A DNA stretch of 64,000 bases from Pseudomonas sp. AFG_SD02_1510_Pfu_092 (GTDB lineage: Bacteria > Pseudomonadota > Gammaproteobacteria > Pseudomonadales > Pseudomonadaceae): NCBI RefSeq assembly GCF_003331055.1, contig NZ_PUQD01000013.1, forward strand, positions 1-64,000. The letters are read 5' to 3'. Positions 54,953-63,382 of this stretch are shown here, piece by piece (the stretch's first letter is position 1; every line of letters begins with the position of its first letter). The translations under genes and the position numbers were made by a program. Under the pieces are notes generated by a model that was not told the DNA's origin, did no database searches, and saw nothing but the letters and a program-made list of their open reading frames with translations.

Positions 54953-55212
54953 GTCTTCGCGGCTAAAGCCCACAGGTATTGCACAAGGCCCACAGGCCAC
55001 ACCAATCCTGTGGGAGCGGGCATGCCCGCGAAGCAGGCGGCGCGGTGGATGGCACCGGCTGCGCCGATGTTCGCGGGCGCGCCCGCTCCCACAGAGTTGG
55101 CGCCAATGTTTCAAAATTGAGCAAGCAGTTGCTCCCACCAGAGATAGCGCAGTTTTCAAAGGCGGTGTAATTCCTGTGGGAGCGGCTTTAGCCGCGAAGA
55201 GGCCGGTACAGG
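54953..55212. repeat. Cluster of at least four REP units
   Basis: Units occur near 54957 (TTCGCGGCTAAAGCC, truncated), 55007-55035, 55071-55094 and 55171-55201, in alternating orientation. They fill most of the 392-base gap between the dipeptidase and CBS-domain genes. No other gene is seen there. Confidence 0.85.
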
Positions 55213-55332
55213 CCCCCCCTTCATGACGTTTTTCAATCGACTCCATGCCGTTTCCTGCATTGCCGTGCAGAGCGCCGTACCGGATGCTTTAGTTACTCCG
55301 AGACAGCGCACTTTTCACCCGCAGAGGCCCGT

Positions 55333-55770
55333 ATGAAGACCGTCGAACAAATCCTCAAGACCAAGTCCCAGCACCAGACCGTATACACCATCGGCCCGGA
55401 TGACTCGGTGCTCGACGCCCTGAAAATGCTGGCGGAGAAAAACGTCGGTGCGCTGCCCGTGGTCGAGGGCAACGAAGTGGTCGGTATCGTCAGTGAACGG
55501 GACTACGCACGCAAACTGGTACTCAAAGGCCGCTCGTCCGCCGCGACGCCCGTGCGCGAGATCATGAGTGCACCGGTGGTCACCGTGGAACCGAAACAGA
55601 ACCTCGAGTACTGCATGAACCTGATGACCAACCGCCATCTGCGCCACCTACCGGTGGTCAGCAACGGCGAGCTGCTCGGGCTGCTGTCGATCGGCGACCT
55701 GGTCAAGGAAACCATCGCCGAACAGGCCAGCCTGATCGTCAAACTGGAGCAGTACATCCGCGGCGAATGA
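55333..55770 (+). CDS. Tandem CBS-domain protein
   Basis: This 145-residue protein consists of two CBS domains, VYTIGPDDSVLDALKMLAEK (residues about 17-70) and VVTVEPKQNLEYCMNLMTNR (about 80-135), each followed by the typical LPVV segment. Such stand-alone pairs bind adenine nucleotides and act as energy or redox sensors. It lies alone, convergent with the next gene; the partner is unknown. Confidence 0.9.
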   Translation: MKTVEQILKTKSQHQTVYTIGPDDSVLDALKMLAEKNVGALPVVEGNEVVGIVSERDYARKLVLKGRSSAATPVREIMSAPVVTVEPKQNLEYCMNLMTNRHLRHLPVVSNGELLGLLSIGDLVKETIAEQASLIVKLEQYIRGE

Positions 55771-55776
55771 CGCGCT

Positions 55777-56415
55777 TCAATGGTATGCGCGCTCCAGCTC
55801 GTCCAGTTGATGGTCGAAGCTGCGCAGGCGCGCCGACCAGGTGTACACCAACACTTCCAGATCGCGGTTGAGCACGGCGGTATTGCCGTGGCCGCTGTGG
55901 GTAGGTTCGCCCAGGTCCAGCTGGTAGCGTTCACGGGCCATGGCCTGGGCCACGCTGGACAGGTCGCGGGCATTGGCCAGCCAGTGATGGTGGTGGTCAT
56001 GAATCTCGCGGTCGAGTAGCCGGCACTGGCGTTTCAACGCGTCCAGGCTCTGCTCCAGCGGTGTGCCCCTGAGTTCGCCCATGACTTCTTCGAACGTGCG
56101 CCCCGAATGCCAGTAACTGCCCCAGAAATAGCGATCGAACACCGTTTCGACGCGGCGCAGCGCGACCTTGGTGTTCCAGATGGTCAGCAACGTTCGCCCC
56201 TGCACCACTTCGCGCTTGTTCAGGTGCAGCTGCTGCCAGGCGATCCAGGTCAGCGCCACCAGCACCACCGCCACAGTGACAGCCGCAGCCGCATACAGGA
56301 AATGCACGGCCTGGTTCATCTGTTGCGTGTGCCTGATGCCGTAGAAGTAACTGGCCGTCAGCGTGCCCAGGATCGTCACGGAGCACCAGAAACCCGGTGC
56401 ATAGGGATCTTTCAT
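55777..56415 (-). CDS. Conserved membrane protein of unknown function
   Basis: This 212-residue protein has two membrane helices near the N-terminus (FWCSVTILGTLTASYFYGI and FLYAAAAVTVAVVLVALTWI), followed by a helical cytoplasmic domain rich in charged residues and containing DREIHDHHHHWLANARDLSS. I do not recognise a named family. The ATG at 56415 has AAGGGG 8 bases upstream; a frame to 56451 lacks one. Confidence 0.75.
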   Translation of the reverse strand: MKDPYAPGFWCSVTILGTLTASYFYGIRHTQQMNQAVHFLYAAAAVTVAVVLVALTWIAWQQLHLNKREVVQGRTLLTIWNTKVALRRVETVFDRYFWGSYWHSGRTFEEVMGELRGTPLEQSLDALKRQCRLLDREIHDHHHHWLANARDLSSVAQAMARERYQLDLGEPTHSGHGNTAVLNRDLEVLVYTWSARLRSFDHQLDELERAYH

Positions 56416-56484
56416 CGCGCTATCCCCTTGTTGTTTTCCTGAGCATAGCAACGGCCAATCACTCGTCAGGCACCGCTCGGCGCT

Positions 56485-56727
56485 TTATTTCTTGGGTAGG
56501 TGCAGCGCCTCGTTCAGTTGGTCGATCATCGGGATCCAGTCGTCATCGGCAATGTACTTTTCTTTCAGGAATGCGCGTTGTGAATCGTTCCAGAAAGGCG
56601 CATCAACCAGCTTCACATCGTCGTCCAGCGGCGAATGGGTGGTGATGAAACGGTCGATTTCGACCGGATCGTCCGGCAACCCCAGCTGTTGGAAAATCTC
56701 CGACAAAGGATGAATCGGCTTATCCAT
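56485..56727 (-). CDS. DUF2789 family protein
   Basis: This small acidic protein of 80 residues begins MDKPIHPLSEIFQQLGLPDD and contains DAPFWNDSQRAFLKEKYIAD and WIPMIDQLNEAL, the pattern I associate with DUF2789 of gammaproteobacteria. It has no signal peptide or membrane segment. Its function is unknown. It is 60 bases downstream of the YbaK-like gene on the same strand. Confidence 0.82.
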   Translation of the reverse strand: MDKPIHPLSEIFQQLGLPDDPVEIDRFITTHSPLDDDVKLVDAPFWNDSQRAFLKEKYIADDDWIPMIDQLNEALHLPKK

Positions 56728-56787
56728 GGTTCCTCCTCGTCGCCGGGCCGGTCATCGACGATGCCAGCCCGGCATGGGTTGAGAGCA

Positions 56788-57246
56788 TCAGCTGAGCTCA
56801 CGCACTTCGGCGCGCGGCACCAGCTTCAGGTACTGCTCCATGCTCATGTGAATCAGATGATCGTGATCACCTGCCTCCAGATAGACATCGCCTTGGCGGG
56901 TAAGACTCGAATCAAGCAGCATCTTTATCTGGTAGGCCTCGCCCAGCGCCGGCACGGCACCGCGCTCGCAGTCGCCGAACAGGCTCGGCAGGCCGCTTTC
57001 CCGGGTCAGTTGCCAGGCCCCGGACATGCGCACCTTGGTCATGTCCAGATGCCGGTTGGCCGGTAACACGGCCATGAGGTAGTTGCCACGGCGGTCATCG
57101 AGCATTACCGACTTGGCGACGCGCTCGGCGGGCACGCCGGCCGTGCGGGCCGACTCCAGGCTGGTGGCCGAACGGGGATGGGGAATGATGTCGTAGTCGC
57201 AGTTGGCCTTGTTCAGGCGATCCTGCAGGGTCTTTGCCATACGCAT
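56788..57246 (-). CDS. YbaK/ProX-type aminoacyl-tRNA deacylase
   Basis: This 152-residue single-domain protein of the YbaK/INS superfamily resembles trans-editing enzymes that remove wrong amino acids from tRNA. Segments include YDIIPHPRSATSLESARTAG, VAKSVMLDDRRGNYLMAVLP with the conserved lysine, and VPALGEAYQIKMLLDSSLT. The substrate tRNA cannot be read from sequence. Both ATGs at the start (M1 and M3) are possible. Confidence 0.85.
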   Translation of the reverse strand: MRMAKTLQDRLNKANCDYDIIPHPRSATSLESARTAGVPAERVAKSVMLDDRRGNYLMAVLPANRHLDMTKVRMSGAWQLTRESGLPSLFGDCERGAVPALGEAYQIKMLLDSSLTRQGDVYLEAGDHDHLIHMSMEQYLKLVPRAEVRELS

Positions 57247-57340
57247 GATGCACCTCCGGTTTCGCCCCCAATGTTCAATTCTAGGCCCGCTGGTAGCAGG
57301 CAGCGCTGAACGCGTGCAATAAAAGCAGTGGGGAATCTTC

Positions 57341-57431
57341 CCCTATGGGAGCGGGCAAGCGCGCGAAGCAGGCGACGCGGTGGATGGCACCGGCTGCGCC
57401 GGTGTTCGCGGCCACGGCCGCTCCCACAGGG
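57341..57431. repeat. Pair of diverged REP palindromes
   Basis: CCTATGGGAGCGGGCAAGCG and TTCGCGGCCACGGCCGCTCC form a loosely mirrored pair between the LysE-type and YbaK-like genes. Confidence 0.8.
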
Positions 57432-57450
57432 ATCGCGCCAGCTTTATCTA

Positions 57451-58086
57451 TCAGATCGGCGCGCGGCGCAGGGTCGCGAGGAAGGTGGCAGCACCCAGGA
57501 ACAAACCGGCAAAGGTCCGGTTCAGACGCTTCTGCTGCTTGGGCGTACGCAACATGCGCAACACCCGCGCGGCCAAGCCGGTGTACCCGGCCATCACCAA
57601 CATGTCCACGCTGACCATGGTGACGGTGATCGCCACATACTGCGGCAGCAGCGGCTGATGCGGGTTGATGAACTGCGGCAGTACCGCCAGCATGAACACC
57701 AGCGCCTTGGGGTTGCTGACATTGACCAGGAAGCCACGGAACACCAGGCTCAGCGGCTTGCCGATAGGGCGTACCGCGGACTCGTCGCTCATGTCCATGG
57801 GCAGGGCACGCCACTGCTTGTAGGCCAGGTAGACGAGGTAGGCGACGCCGAACCATTTGATGATCTGGAAGGCTGTGGCCGAGGCCGCCAGAATGGCACC
57901 GACGCCGGCGGCGATGATGGCGATCTGCACGATCAGGCCCAGTTGCAGGCCCAGGGCGTTCCAGTAACCACGCCAGAAGCCGTACTGCAGGCCGCTGGAC
58001 ATCGAAGCAATCGCCCCCGCGCCGGGTGAAAGGCTGATCACCCAACAGGCGGCAAAGAAGCCCAACCACACTTCCATCGACATCAC
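57451..58086 (-). CDS. LysE/RhtB-family amino-acid exporter
   Basis: This 211-residue membrane protein has about six helices. The family motif near the start reads FFAACWVISLSPGAGAIASM, followed by GLQYGFWRGYWNALGLQLGL. GFLVNVSNPKALVFMLAVLP matches RhtB/LysE exporters, which expel homoserine lactone, threonine or similar amino acids. The substrate is unknown. It stands alone between a REP pair and the ABC-F gene. Confidence 0.9.
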   Translation of the reverse strand: MMSMEVWLGFFAACWVISLSPGAGAIASMSSGLQYGFWRGYWNALGLQLGLIVQIAIIAAGVGAILAASATAFQIIKWFGVAYLVYLAYKQWRALPMDMSDESAVRPIGKPLSLVFRGFLVNVSNPKALVFMLAVLPQFINPHQPLLPQYVAITVTMVSVDMLVMAGYTGLAARVLRMLRTPKQQKRLNRTFAGLFLGAATFLATLRRAPI

Positions 58087-58167
58087 ACACCTCGCTCGAA
58101 CATATGTTGCAAAACGTTAAGCTAAGGCGTTGGCGAAAAAATCACCAGTAATTTCTGCAGCATTCGA

Positions 58168-60078
58168 TCAAGACAACGCCTCGAGTTCGGCCTGCATGTT
58201 TTCCAGGGTTTCCAGCGCTTCCATCCAGGTTTCTTCCAGCTCGCCTTCACGCTGCTTGAGCTTGCTCTGACGCGCCAGCAGGTCACGCAGCTCGTCCTTG
58301 CGCGAAGCATCGTAGAGGCCGCCATCACCCAGCGCGGTCTCGATCTCGGCCAGTTGCGCGTGCACCTGGTTGAGTTCGGTTTCCAGCTTGTCGGCCGCCT
58401 TCTTGTGCGGCGCCAGTTGCTGGCGCAAGGCTGCCGCAGCCTGGCGCTGGGCCTTCTTGTCGGTCTTGTCCGGGTTGGCCGAGGCAGTACTGGCCGGCGC
58501 GCTGCGCTGACGGTACTCGACCAACCAGCGGCTGTAGTCGTCGAGGTCGCCATCGAAAGTGTCGACCTTGCCGTCGGCGACCAGCAGGAAATCATCGGTG
58601 GTGCTCTTGAGCAGGTGACGGTCGTGCGACACCACCACCACGGCACCGGCGAACTCCTGCAACGCCATGGTCAGCGCCAGGCGCATTTCCAGGTCTAGGT
58701 GGTTGGTCGGTTCGTCGAGCAGCAACAGGTTTGGCCGTTCCCAGGCAATCAGCGCCAACGCCAGACGGGCCTTTTCGCCGCCGGAGAAGTTCACCACCGG
58801 CTCGTCGACGCGGTCGCCGTGGAAGTCGAAGCCGCCGAGGAAGTCGCGCAGCGTCTGCTCGCGCTCGGTGGGGGCGATGCGCTGCAGGTGCAGCAGCGGG
58901 CTGGCCTTGTCGTCCAGCGAGTCCAGCTGGTGCTGCGCGAAGTAACCCACGGCCAGGTTCTCACCCCGGACCAGGCGGCCTGACAGCGGTTCGAGTTCGC
59001 CCGCAAGGTTCTTGATCAGGGTCGATTTGCCTGCACCGTTGGGGCCCAGCAAACCAATGCGCGCACCCGGGGTGAGCTGCAGCTTGACCTTGTCGAGGAT
59101 GACCTTGTCGGCGTAACCCAGGCGGCCTTCGGACAGGCTCAGCAACGGGCTGGAGATTTTCTGCGATTCGCGGAAGACGAAGTCGAACGGCGAATCGACA
59201 TGCGCCGCCGACAGCTCCTCCATGCGCTCCAGGGCCTTGATCCGGCTCTGTGCCTGGCGCGCCTTGGTGGCCTGGGCCTTGAAGCGGGCAATGTACTTTT
59301 CCATGTGCGCGCGCTGCGCCTGCTGCTTCTCGTAGGCCTGTTGCTGTTGCGCCAGGCGCTCGGCACGGGTGCGCTCGAAGGCGCTGTAGCCGCCCTTGTA
59401 CAGGTTCAGCTTGCGCTGCTCGACGTGCAGCACATGGTCGACCACGGCGTCGAGGAAGTCGCGGTCGTGGGAGATCAGCAACAACGTGCCGGGGTAGCCC
59501 TTGAGCCAGTCCTCCAGCCACAGGATCGCATCCAGGTCCAGGTGGTTGGTGGGCTCGTCGAGCAACAGCAGGTCGGACGGGCACATCAGCGCCTGGGCCA
59601 GGTTCAGACGCATGCGCCAGCCACCGGAGAAGTCGCCGACGCGGCGGTCCATCTGCTCGTTGGTGAAGCCCAGCCCAGCCAGCAACTTGCGGGCGCGGGC
59701 GTCGGCGGTATAGCCATCGGCGCTTTCCAGCTCACTGTGCAGGCGCGCCAGGGCAGTGCCGTCGTGGGCCTGCTCGGCGGCAGCCAACTCAGCCTGAACC
59801 TTGCGCAGACGCGCGTCGCCGTCGAGCACATAGTCCACGGCCAGGCGGTCGAGGGTATCGACCTCCTGGCGCATGTGGGCGATGCGCCAGTCGCCGGGCA
59901 ACTGGCAATCGCCGCCATCGGGCGACAGCTCACCGCGCAGCAAGGCGAACAGGCTGGATTTTCCGGCACCGTTGGCGCCGATCAGGCCGGCCTTGTGACC
60001 GGCGTGCAGGGTCATCTCGGCGCCTTCTAGCAAGCGCTGCGGACCACGCTGTAAAGTGAGGTTGGATAGTCTGATCAT
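58168..60078 (-). CDS. ABC-F family ATPase (YheS-like)
   Basis: This 636-residue soluble protein has two ATPase domains and no membrane part. It has Walker A GANGAGKSS (about 34) and GPNGAGKST (about 345), signatures FSGGWRMRLNLAQAL and FSGGEKARLALALIA, and two LLLLDEPTNHLDL boxes. A basic helical linker (about 240-290) joins the domains and a coiled-coil tail (about 540-636) ends the protein. ABC-F proteins bind the ribosomal E site and help stalled translation. The start at 60078 (MIRLSNLTLQRG) matches the family; the frame continues further upstream without support. Confidence 0.92.
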   Translation of the reverse strand: MIRLSNLTLQRGPQRLLEGAEMTLHAGHKAGLIGANGAGKSSLFALLRGELSPDGGDCQLPGDWRIAHMRQEVDTLDRLAVDYVLDGDARLRKVQAELAAAEQAHDGTALARLHSELESADGYTADARARKLLAGLGFTNEQMDRRVGDFSGGWRMRLNLAQALMCPSDLLLLDEPTNHLDLDAILWLEDWLKGYPGTLLLISHDRDFLDAVVDHVLHVEQRKLNLYKGGYSAFERTRAERLAQQQQAYEKQQAQRAHMEKYIARFKAQATKARQAQSRIKALERMEELSAAHVDSPFDFVFRESQKISSPLLSLSEGRLGYADKVILDKVKLQLTPGARIGLLGPNGAGKSTLIKNLAGELEPLSGRLVRGENLAVGYFAQHQLDSLDDKASPLLHLQRIAPTEREQTLRDFLGGFDFHGDRVDEPVVNFSGGEKARLALALIAWERPNLLLLDEPTNHLDLEMRLALTMALQEFAGAVVVVSHDRHLLKSTTDDFLLVADGKVDTFDGDLDDYSRWLVEYRQRSAPASTASANPDKTDKKAQRQAAAALRQQLAPHKKAADKLETELNQVHAQLAEIETALGDGGLYDASRKDELRDLLARQSKLKQREGELEETWMEALETLENMQAELEALS

Positions 60079-60128
60079 GATGGTCGCGGAGTCTACCAGC
60101 TTCCTTGGCCCATAGCGCGAGTTGAACC

Positions 60129-60611
60129 ATGCACACCGACCTGTGGAATCACGCCCTGGCCCTGTACGCCAGGCCCGGCGTGGAAGCCGCCTGCCTCGAC
60201 CTTCAGGCGCTGGGTGGCGATGTCTGCCTGCTGCTGTGCGCAACCTGGCTGCAGGCGCGTGGCGTGGCCGTGCGTGACGAGTACCTGCAGGCATTGCGCG
60301 AGGTTGCCGAGCCCTGGCAGCGTGAAGTGGTCAGCCCGTTACGCAACTTGCGCCAACAGTGGCGGGCAGCCGCGCAAGGTGATGCGCAGCTGGCGCCGTT
60401 ACGTGAGCAATTGAAGGGTTTGGAACTACAGGCCGAGAAGGCATTGCTGACGCGCTTGCAGGAACGCGCGTGGCAGTGGCCCGCAGGCTCCCATGAGCCC
60501 ACGAGCGACTGGCTGAGCCGGCTGGCGCCGGACCAGGCCCGCCACCACGACGCGCTGATCAGGTTGCGCGTCGCGGCGGCGGCGCTTCAGGACGCCGAAG
60601 ACGGTGTCTGA
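60129..60611 (+). CDS. TIGR02444-type conserved protein
   Basis: This 160-residue protein begins MHTDLWNHALALYARPGVEA and contains CLDLQALGGDVCLLLCATWL, the pattern of the TIGR02444 family found near algP in pseudomonads. It is alpha-helical and cytoplasmic, of unknown role. Its 3' end overlaps the end of the convergent algP gene by 25 bases. It is divergent from the ABC-F gene with a 50-base spacer. Confidence 0.85.
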   Translation: MHTDLWNHALALYARPGVEAACLDLQALGGDVCLLLCATWLQARGVAVRDEYLQALREVAEPWQREVVSPLRNLRQQWRAAAQGDAQLAPLREQLKGLELQAEKALLTRLQERAWQWPAGSHEPTSDWLSRLAPDQARHHDALIRLRVAAAALQDAEDGV

Positions 60612-61651
60612 GCCGAGGTGCTGGCCGGTGCCGATGGCGCTACCGAAGCGGCCGGGGTCGCCGAGTTGGTTGTGGCGGCCGGAGTGCTGGCGGCGGGCGT
60701 AGCCGGTTTGGCTTCGGCTGGCTTGCTGGCAACAGGCTTGGCGGCTGCTGGCTTGGCGGCCGAACGCGCTGGGGCTTTGGCGGCAGCTGGTTTCGTCGCT
60801 GGCTTGGCTGCGGCAGTGGCTTTGGCGGCTGGTTTGGCTGCAGGTTTTGCAGCAGCAGTGGCCTTGGCAGCTGGTTTGGCTGCAGGTTTGGCAGCAGCTG
60901 TGGTTTTGGCCGCAGGCTTGGCCGCAGGCTTGGCCGCAGCAGTAGCCTTGGCTGCCGGTTTGGCTGCAGCGGTGGTTTTGGCAGCTGGCTTCGCTGCAGG
61001 CTTGGCAGCGGCAGTGGCTTTGGCGGCTGGCTTGGCTGCAGGTTTCGCGGCAGCAGTGGCCTTGGCAGCTGGTTTGGCTGCAGGTTTGGCAGCAGCAGTG
61101 GCTTTGGCGGCTGGCTTGGCTGCAGGTTTGGCAGTAGCGGTGGTTTTAGCAGCTGGCTTGGCTGCAGGTTTTGCCGCAACCGCTCGGGTAGCGGGTTTCG
61201 CGGCTGCCGGTTTGCTGGTCTTGGCCGCACGCTGGTCAAGCGCCTTGGCTGCACGCTGGTCAAGCGCCTTGGCTGCAGCTTCGCGCACCTTGCCGACACC
61301 CTGGGCCAGCTTCAGGCTGTCCTGGGCATCGCGCTTGAGTTGCTGGATATAAGTACGCGTCTGGGTTTGACGCTCCTTGAGCGAATCGAGCAGTTCTTCA
61401 AGTTCGCCAATGGCTTTTTGCGCCTTGCCCTGCGCTTTGGCTTTACCGGCCTTGGCCGCGTCTTGCAGTTTCAGGCGACCGTTGTGCAGTTTTTCCTGGG
61501 CCTTGACTCGCTGCTTTTCCAACTTGGCCAGCAGTTTTTCCGCATCAGCCAGCGCTTGCGAGCAGGCCTCTTCCAAATGTTCGAGCAGGCTGCCCGAAAG
61601 TTGCTGGAGCAGGTGTAACGGCGTACTTACTGGCTTCTTCTTGGCCGACAT
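60587..61651 (-). CDS. algP: AlgP/AlgR3-like histone H1-like protein
   Basis: This 354-residue protein has a helical N-terminal part of about 130 residues (LHLLQQLSGSLLEHLEEACS onward, with coiled-coil character). A long Ala/Lys/Pro-rich tail follows, in which KPAAKPAAK units alternate with ATAAA or TTAAA spacers, like the histone-like AlgP of P. aeruginosa. It probably binds DNA. GGAGG lies 6 bases before the ATG. The repeat region (about 60640-61250) is prone to length change between strains. Neighbouring FKBP, algQ and dsbB genes match the P. aeruginosa algP locus as I recall it. Confidence 0.9.
   Translation of the reverse strand: MSAKKKPVSTPLHLLQQLSGSLLEHLEEACSQALADAEKLLAKLEKQRVKAQEKLHNGRLKLQDAAKAGKAKAQGKAQKAIGELEELLDSLKERQTQTRTYIQQLKRDAQDSLKLAQGVGKVREAAAKALDQRAAKALDQRAAKTSKPAAAKPATRAVAAKPAAKPAAKTTATAKPAAKPAAKATAAAKPAAKPAAKATAAAKPAAKPAAKATAAAKPAAKPAAKTTAAAKPAAKATAAAKPAAKPAAKTTAAAKPAAKPAAKATAAAKPAAKPAAKATAAAKPATKPAAAKAPARSAAKPAAAKPVASKPAEAKPATPAASTPAATTNSATPAASVAPSAPASTSAQTPSSAS
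60780..61200. repeat. Tandem repeats coding the AlgP tail
   Basis: Imperfect repeats built from GCTGGTTTGGCTGCAGGTTT-like units (plus strand) encode the KPAAKPAAK/ATAAA pattern. Copies differ by few bases, so slippage or recombination could change copy number in multiples of three. Confidence 0.85.
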
Positions 61652-61842
61652 GGTTTACCTCCTGGCTGACGAGATTGCGGCTCATACTATGCTTCTGCTG
61701 CTACCGCCGCTAGGGCATGTTGACAGTATTGTTTACGCCGCGTTGCATGCCTGGGCAAAGTTGTTATCGTGCAGCTCCGAGCAAGTGTAGTTGCTGAATA
61801 AATCATTGCTGATATTTGGCATTTATCTACAGGCCACTATCG
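61652..61842. other. Non-coding region upstream of algP
   Basis: About 190 bases with no credible gene. It is relatively AT-rich in 61780-61825 and probably holds the algP promoter. With the following REP pair it makes up the 382-base gap before the FKBP gene. Confidence 0.4.
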
Positions 61843-61964
61843 CCTTGTGGGAGCGGCCTTGTGTCGCGAAAGGGCCGCATCGCGGCCCCCGGATTCTAGC
61901 GTCGCCGTAAATATCGCGGGGCTGCTCTGCAGCCCTATCGCGACACAAGGCCGCTCCCACAAGG
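61843..61964. repeat. Inverted pair of REP palindromes (GGCCGCTCCCACA type)
   Basis: TTGTGGGAGCGGCCTTGTGT near 61844 is mirrored by ACACAAGGCCGCTCCCACAA near 61943. They have the hairpins GGGCCGCATCGCGGCCC and GGGGCTGCTCTGCAGCCC. Confidence 0.88.
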
Positions 61965-62033
61965 TCTATGAAAAGGCCGATACAAGTAGTGAACACTGGC
62001 ATACTTCCACGCTCATTGGCGCAGGAACTGACC

Positions 62034-62672
62034 ATGCCTCGATTTCTTGTTTTAGGTTTATGCCTGCTGGCGCCTCTTGCCCTGGCCGACAGCGACGAAC
62101 ACGACCTGGCTTACAGCCTCGGCGCCAGCCTGGGTGAACGGCTGCGCCAGGATATGCCGGGCCTGCAGCTGGATGCGCTGGTAGAAGGCCTGCGCCAGTC
62201 CTACCAGGGGCAACCGCTGAAACTCGACAAGGCACGCATGCAGGCCTTGCTTCAGGAGCAGGAAGCGCAGGAAGGCGATGCAGCCATGCAGAAGCTGCAA
62301 GCTGCCGAAACACGTTTCCTGGCCAACGAGCGTGCCCGTCATGGCATGCACGAATTACCAGAGGGCGTGCTCTACAGCGAACTGCAGGCTGGTACGGGCG
62401 CGCAAGCCAAAGCCGGCGGCAAGGTGCAAGTGCGCTATGTCGGCAGGCTGCCGGATGGCTCGGTGTTCGACCAGAACCAGACGCCCCAGTGGTTCAACCT
62501 GGACTCGGTGATCGAAGGCTGGCAGGTGGCCCTGCCGCGGATGCACGCCGGCGCCAAATGGCGCCTGGTGATCCCGTCGGCACAAGCCTATGGTGCCGAG
62601 GGCGCAGGTGACCTGATCGCACCCTACACACCCTTGGTGTTCGAGATCGAGCTGCTGGCGGTTGGCGACTGA
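62034..62672 (+). CDS. FKBP-type peptidyl-prolyl cis-trans isomerase, exported
   Basis: This 212-residue protein has a signal peptide (FLVLGLCLLAPLALA, cleavage before DSDEHD) and an FkpA/Mip-like helical dimerisation region (DLAYSLGASLGERLRQDMPG). The C-terminal FKBP domain contains VQVRYVGRLPDGSVFDQN, VIEGWQVALPRMHAGAKWRL, IPSAQAYGAEGAG and IPYTPLVFEIELL-type ending. It assists folding in the periplasm. I chose the ATG at 62034 for its upstream CAGGAA and the signal peptide. Confidence 0.93.
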   Translation: MPRFLVLGLCLLAPLALADSDEHDLAYSLGASLGERLRQDMPGLQLDALVEGLRQSYQGQPLKLDKARMQALLQEQEAQEGDAAMQKLQAAETRFLANERARHGMHELPEGVLYSELQAGTGAQAKAGGKVQVRYVGRLPDGSVFDQNQTPQWFNLDSVIEGWQVALPRMHAGAKWRLVIPSAQAYGAEGAGDLIAPYTPLVFEIELLAVGD

Positions 62673-62681
62673 CGCCAACCC

Positions 62682-63152
62682 TCAAGCCTGGACGGCGTCT
62701 ACTTCCTTGTGCGCGTTGTGCAGTACCTCGATCAGGCAGTCTTCCAGTTCGAAGCGCTCGTGCAACAGGCCGCCCAGCTTGCCCAGTTTTTCGGCAAAGC
62801 GTTCGGTGTCCTTGCACTCGCCCTTTGCGCAATGGTCATTGAAGGCCAGTGCGATCTGCGTGATGTCGCTGAGTCGTGGGTTGATCTCTTCGGCCAGCTT
62901 CAGCGCCTTTTCGTCATCGAAAGCCTTGGCCTCGCTGACCAACTGCTCGCAGACTTCGAAATGCCACGCCGAAACGTAATCGACAAGGAGTGCGCAAAAG
63001 TCCCCATGCGTGTCCTTGTCGGCGAAGGCCGGCTTGGCATCGCGCAACGCGCGGAAAGCCTGCACCAGGTCCTGGCGCTCCTTCAGCCAGCGATCGATCA
63101 GCTTGTGAACCCCACCCCAGCGTTCCTGAGCGTTCTGACAACTATCGAGCAT
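62682..63152 (-). CDS. algQ: AlgQ/Rsd-type anti-sigma-70 regulator
   Basis: This 156-residue helical protein of the Rsd/AlgQ family binds the housekeeping sigma factor, and in P. aeruginosa it affects alginate and siderophore genes. It begins MLDSCQNAQERWGGVHKLID and contains WLKERQDLVQAF and LCALLVDYVSAWHFEVCEQL-like segments typical of the family. The ATG at 63152 has GGGAAGAG upstream. It is convergent with the FKBP gene and near algP, the expected neighbourhood. Confidence 0.92.
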   Translation of the reverse strand: MLDSCQNAQERWGGVHKLIDRWLKERQDLVQAFRALRDAKPAFADKDTHGDFCALLVDYVSAWHFEVCEQLVSEAKAFDDEKALKLAEEINPRLSDITQIALAFNDHCAKGECKDTERFAEKLGKLGGLLHERFELEDCLIEVLHNAHKEVDAVQA

Positions 63153-63344
63153 GGCGATCTCTTCCCTTCTGGGTAGATGCCGCTGCACCTCGCACCACGA
63201 CCATGCAGCACAAAGGTGACATCAGCAGGCGGCATCGAGCAGTTGTGTTTTCGGTATGCGTGCTGGGAGATTATTCCCGCACGGGCTGGCCTTCAAGGTA
63301 TGCAGCAGACAAAGTTCATACAAGTGTTTAATACCCTGTTACTT

Positions 63345-63367
63345 GGCCATTGGTCGTGCCAATGGCC
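63345..63367 (-). terminator. Stem-loop after dsbB
   Basis: GGCCATTGG and CCAATGGCC form a perfect 9-bp stem with a 5-base loop, 15 bases after the dsbB stop on the minus strand. No T run follows, so its role as a terminator is uncertain. Confidence 0.45.
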
Positions 63368-63382
63368 GAAACTTGCGCCAGG

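Noticed and set aside
54953..55212. CRISPR-like array
   Set aside because: The repeats are palindromic REP units in alternating orientation with irregular spacing, without uniform spacers or cas genes.
52958..55246. Minus-strand open frame of over 700 codons across the tRNA, dipeptidase and REP cluster
   Set aside because: It would read through a tRNA gene and REP repeats and is antisense to a well-supported peptidase; it is a compositional shadow.
60618..61352. Apparently hydrophobic Ala/Leu-rich protein on the plus strand inside algP
   Set aside because: It is only the complement of the Lys/Ala/Pro repeats of algP; the minus-strand gene has a proper ribosome-binding site and family identity.
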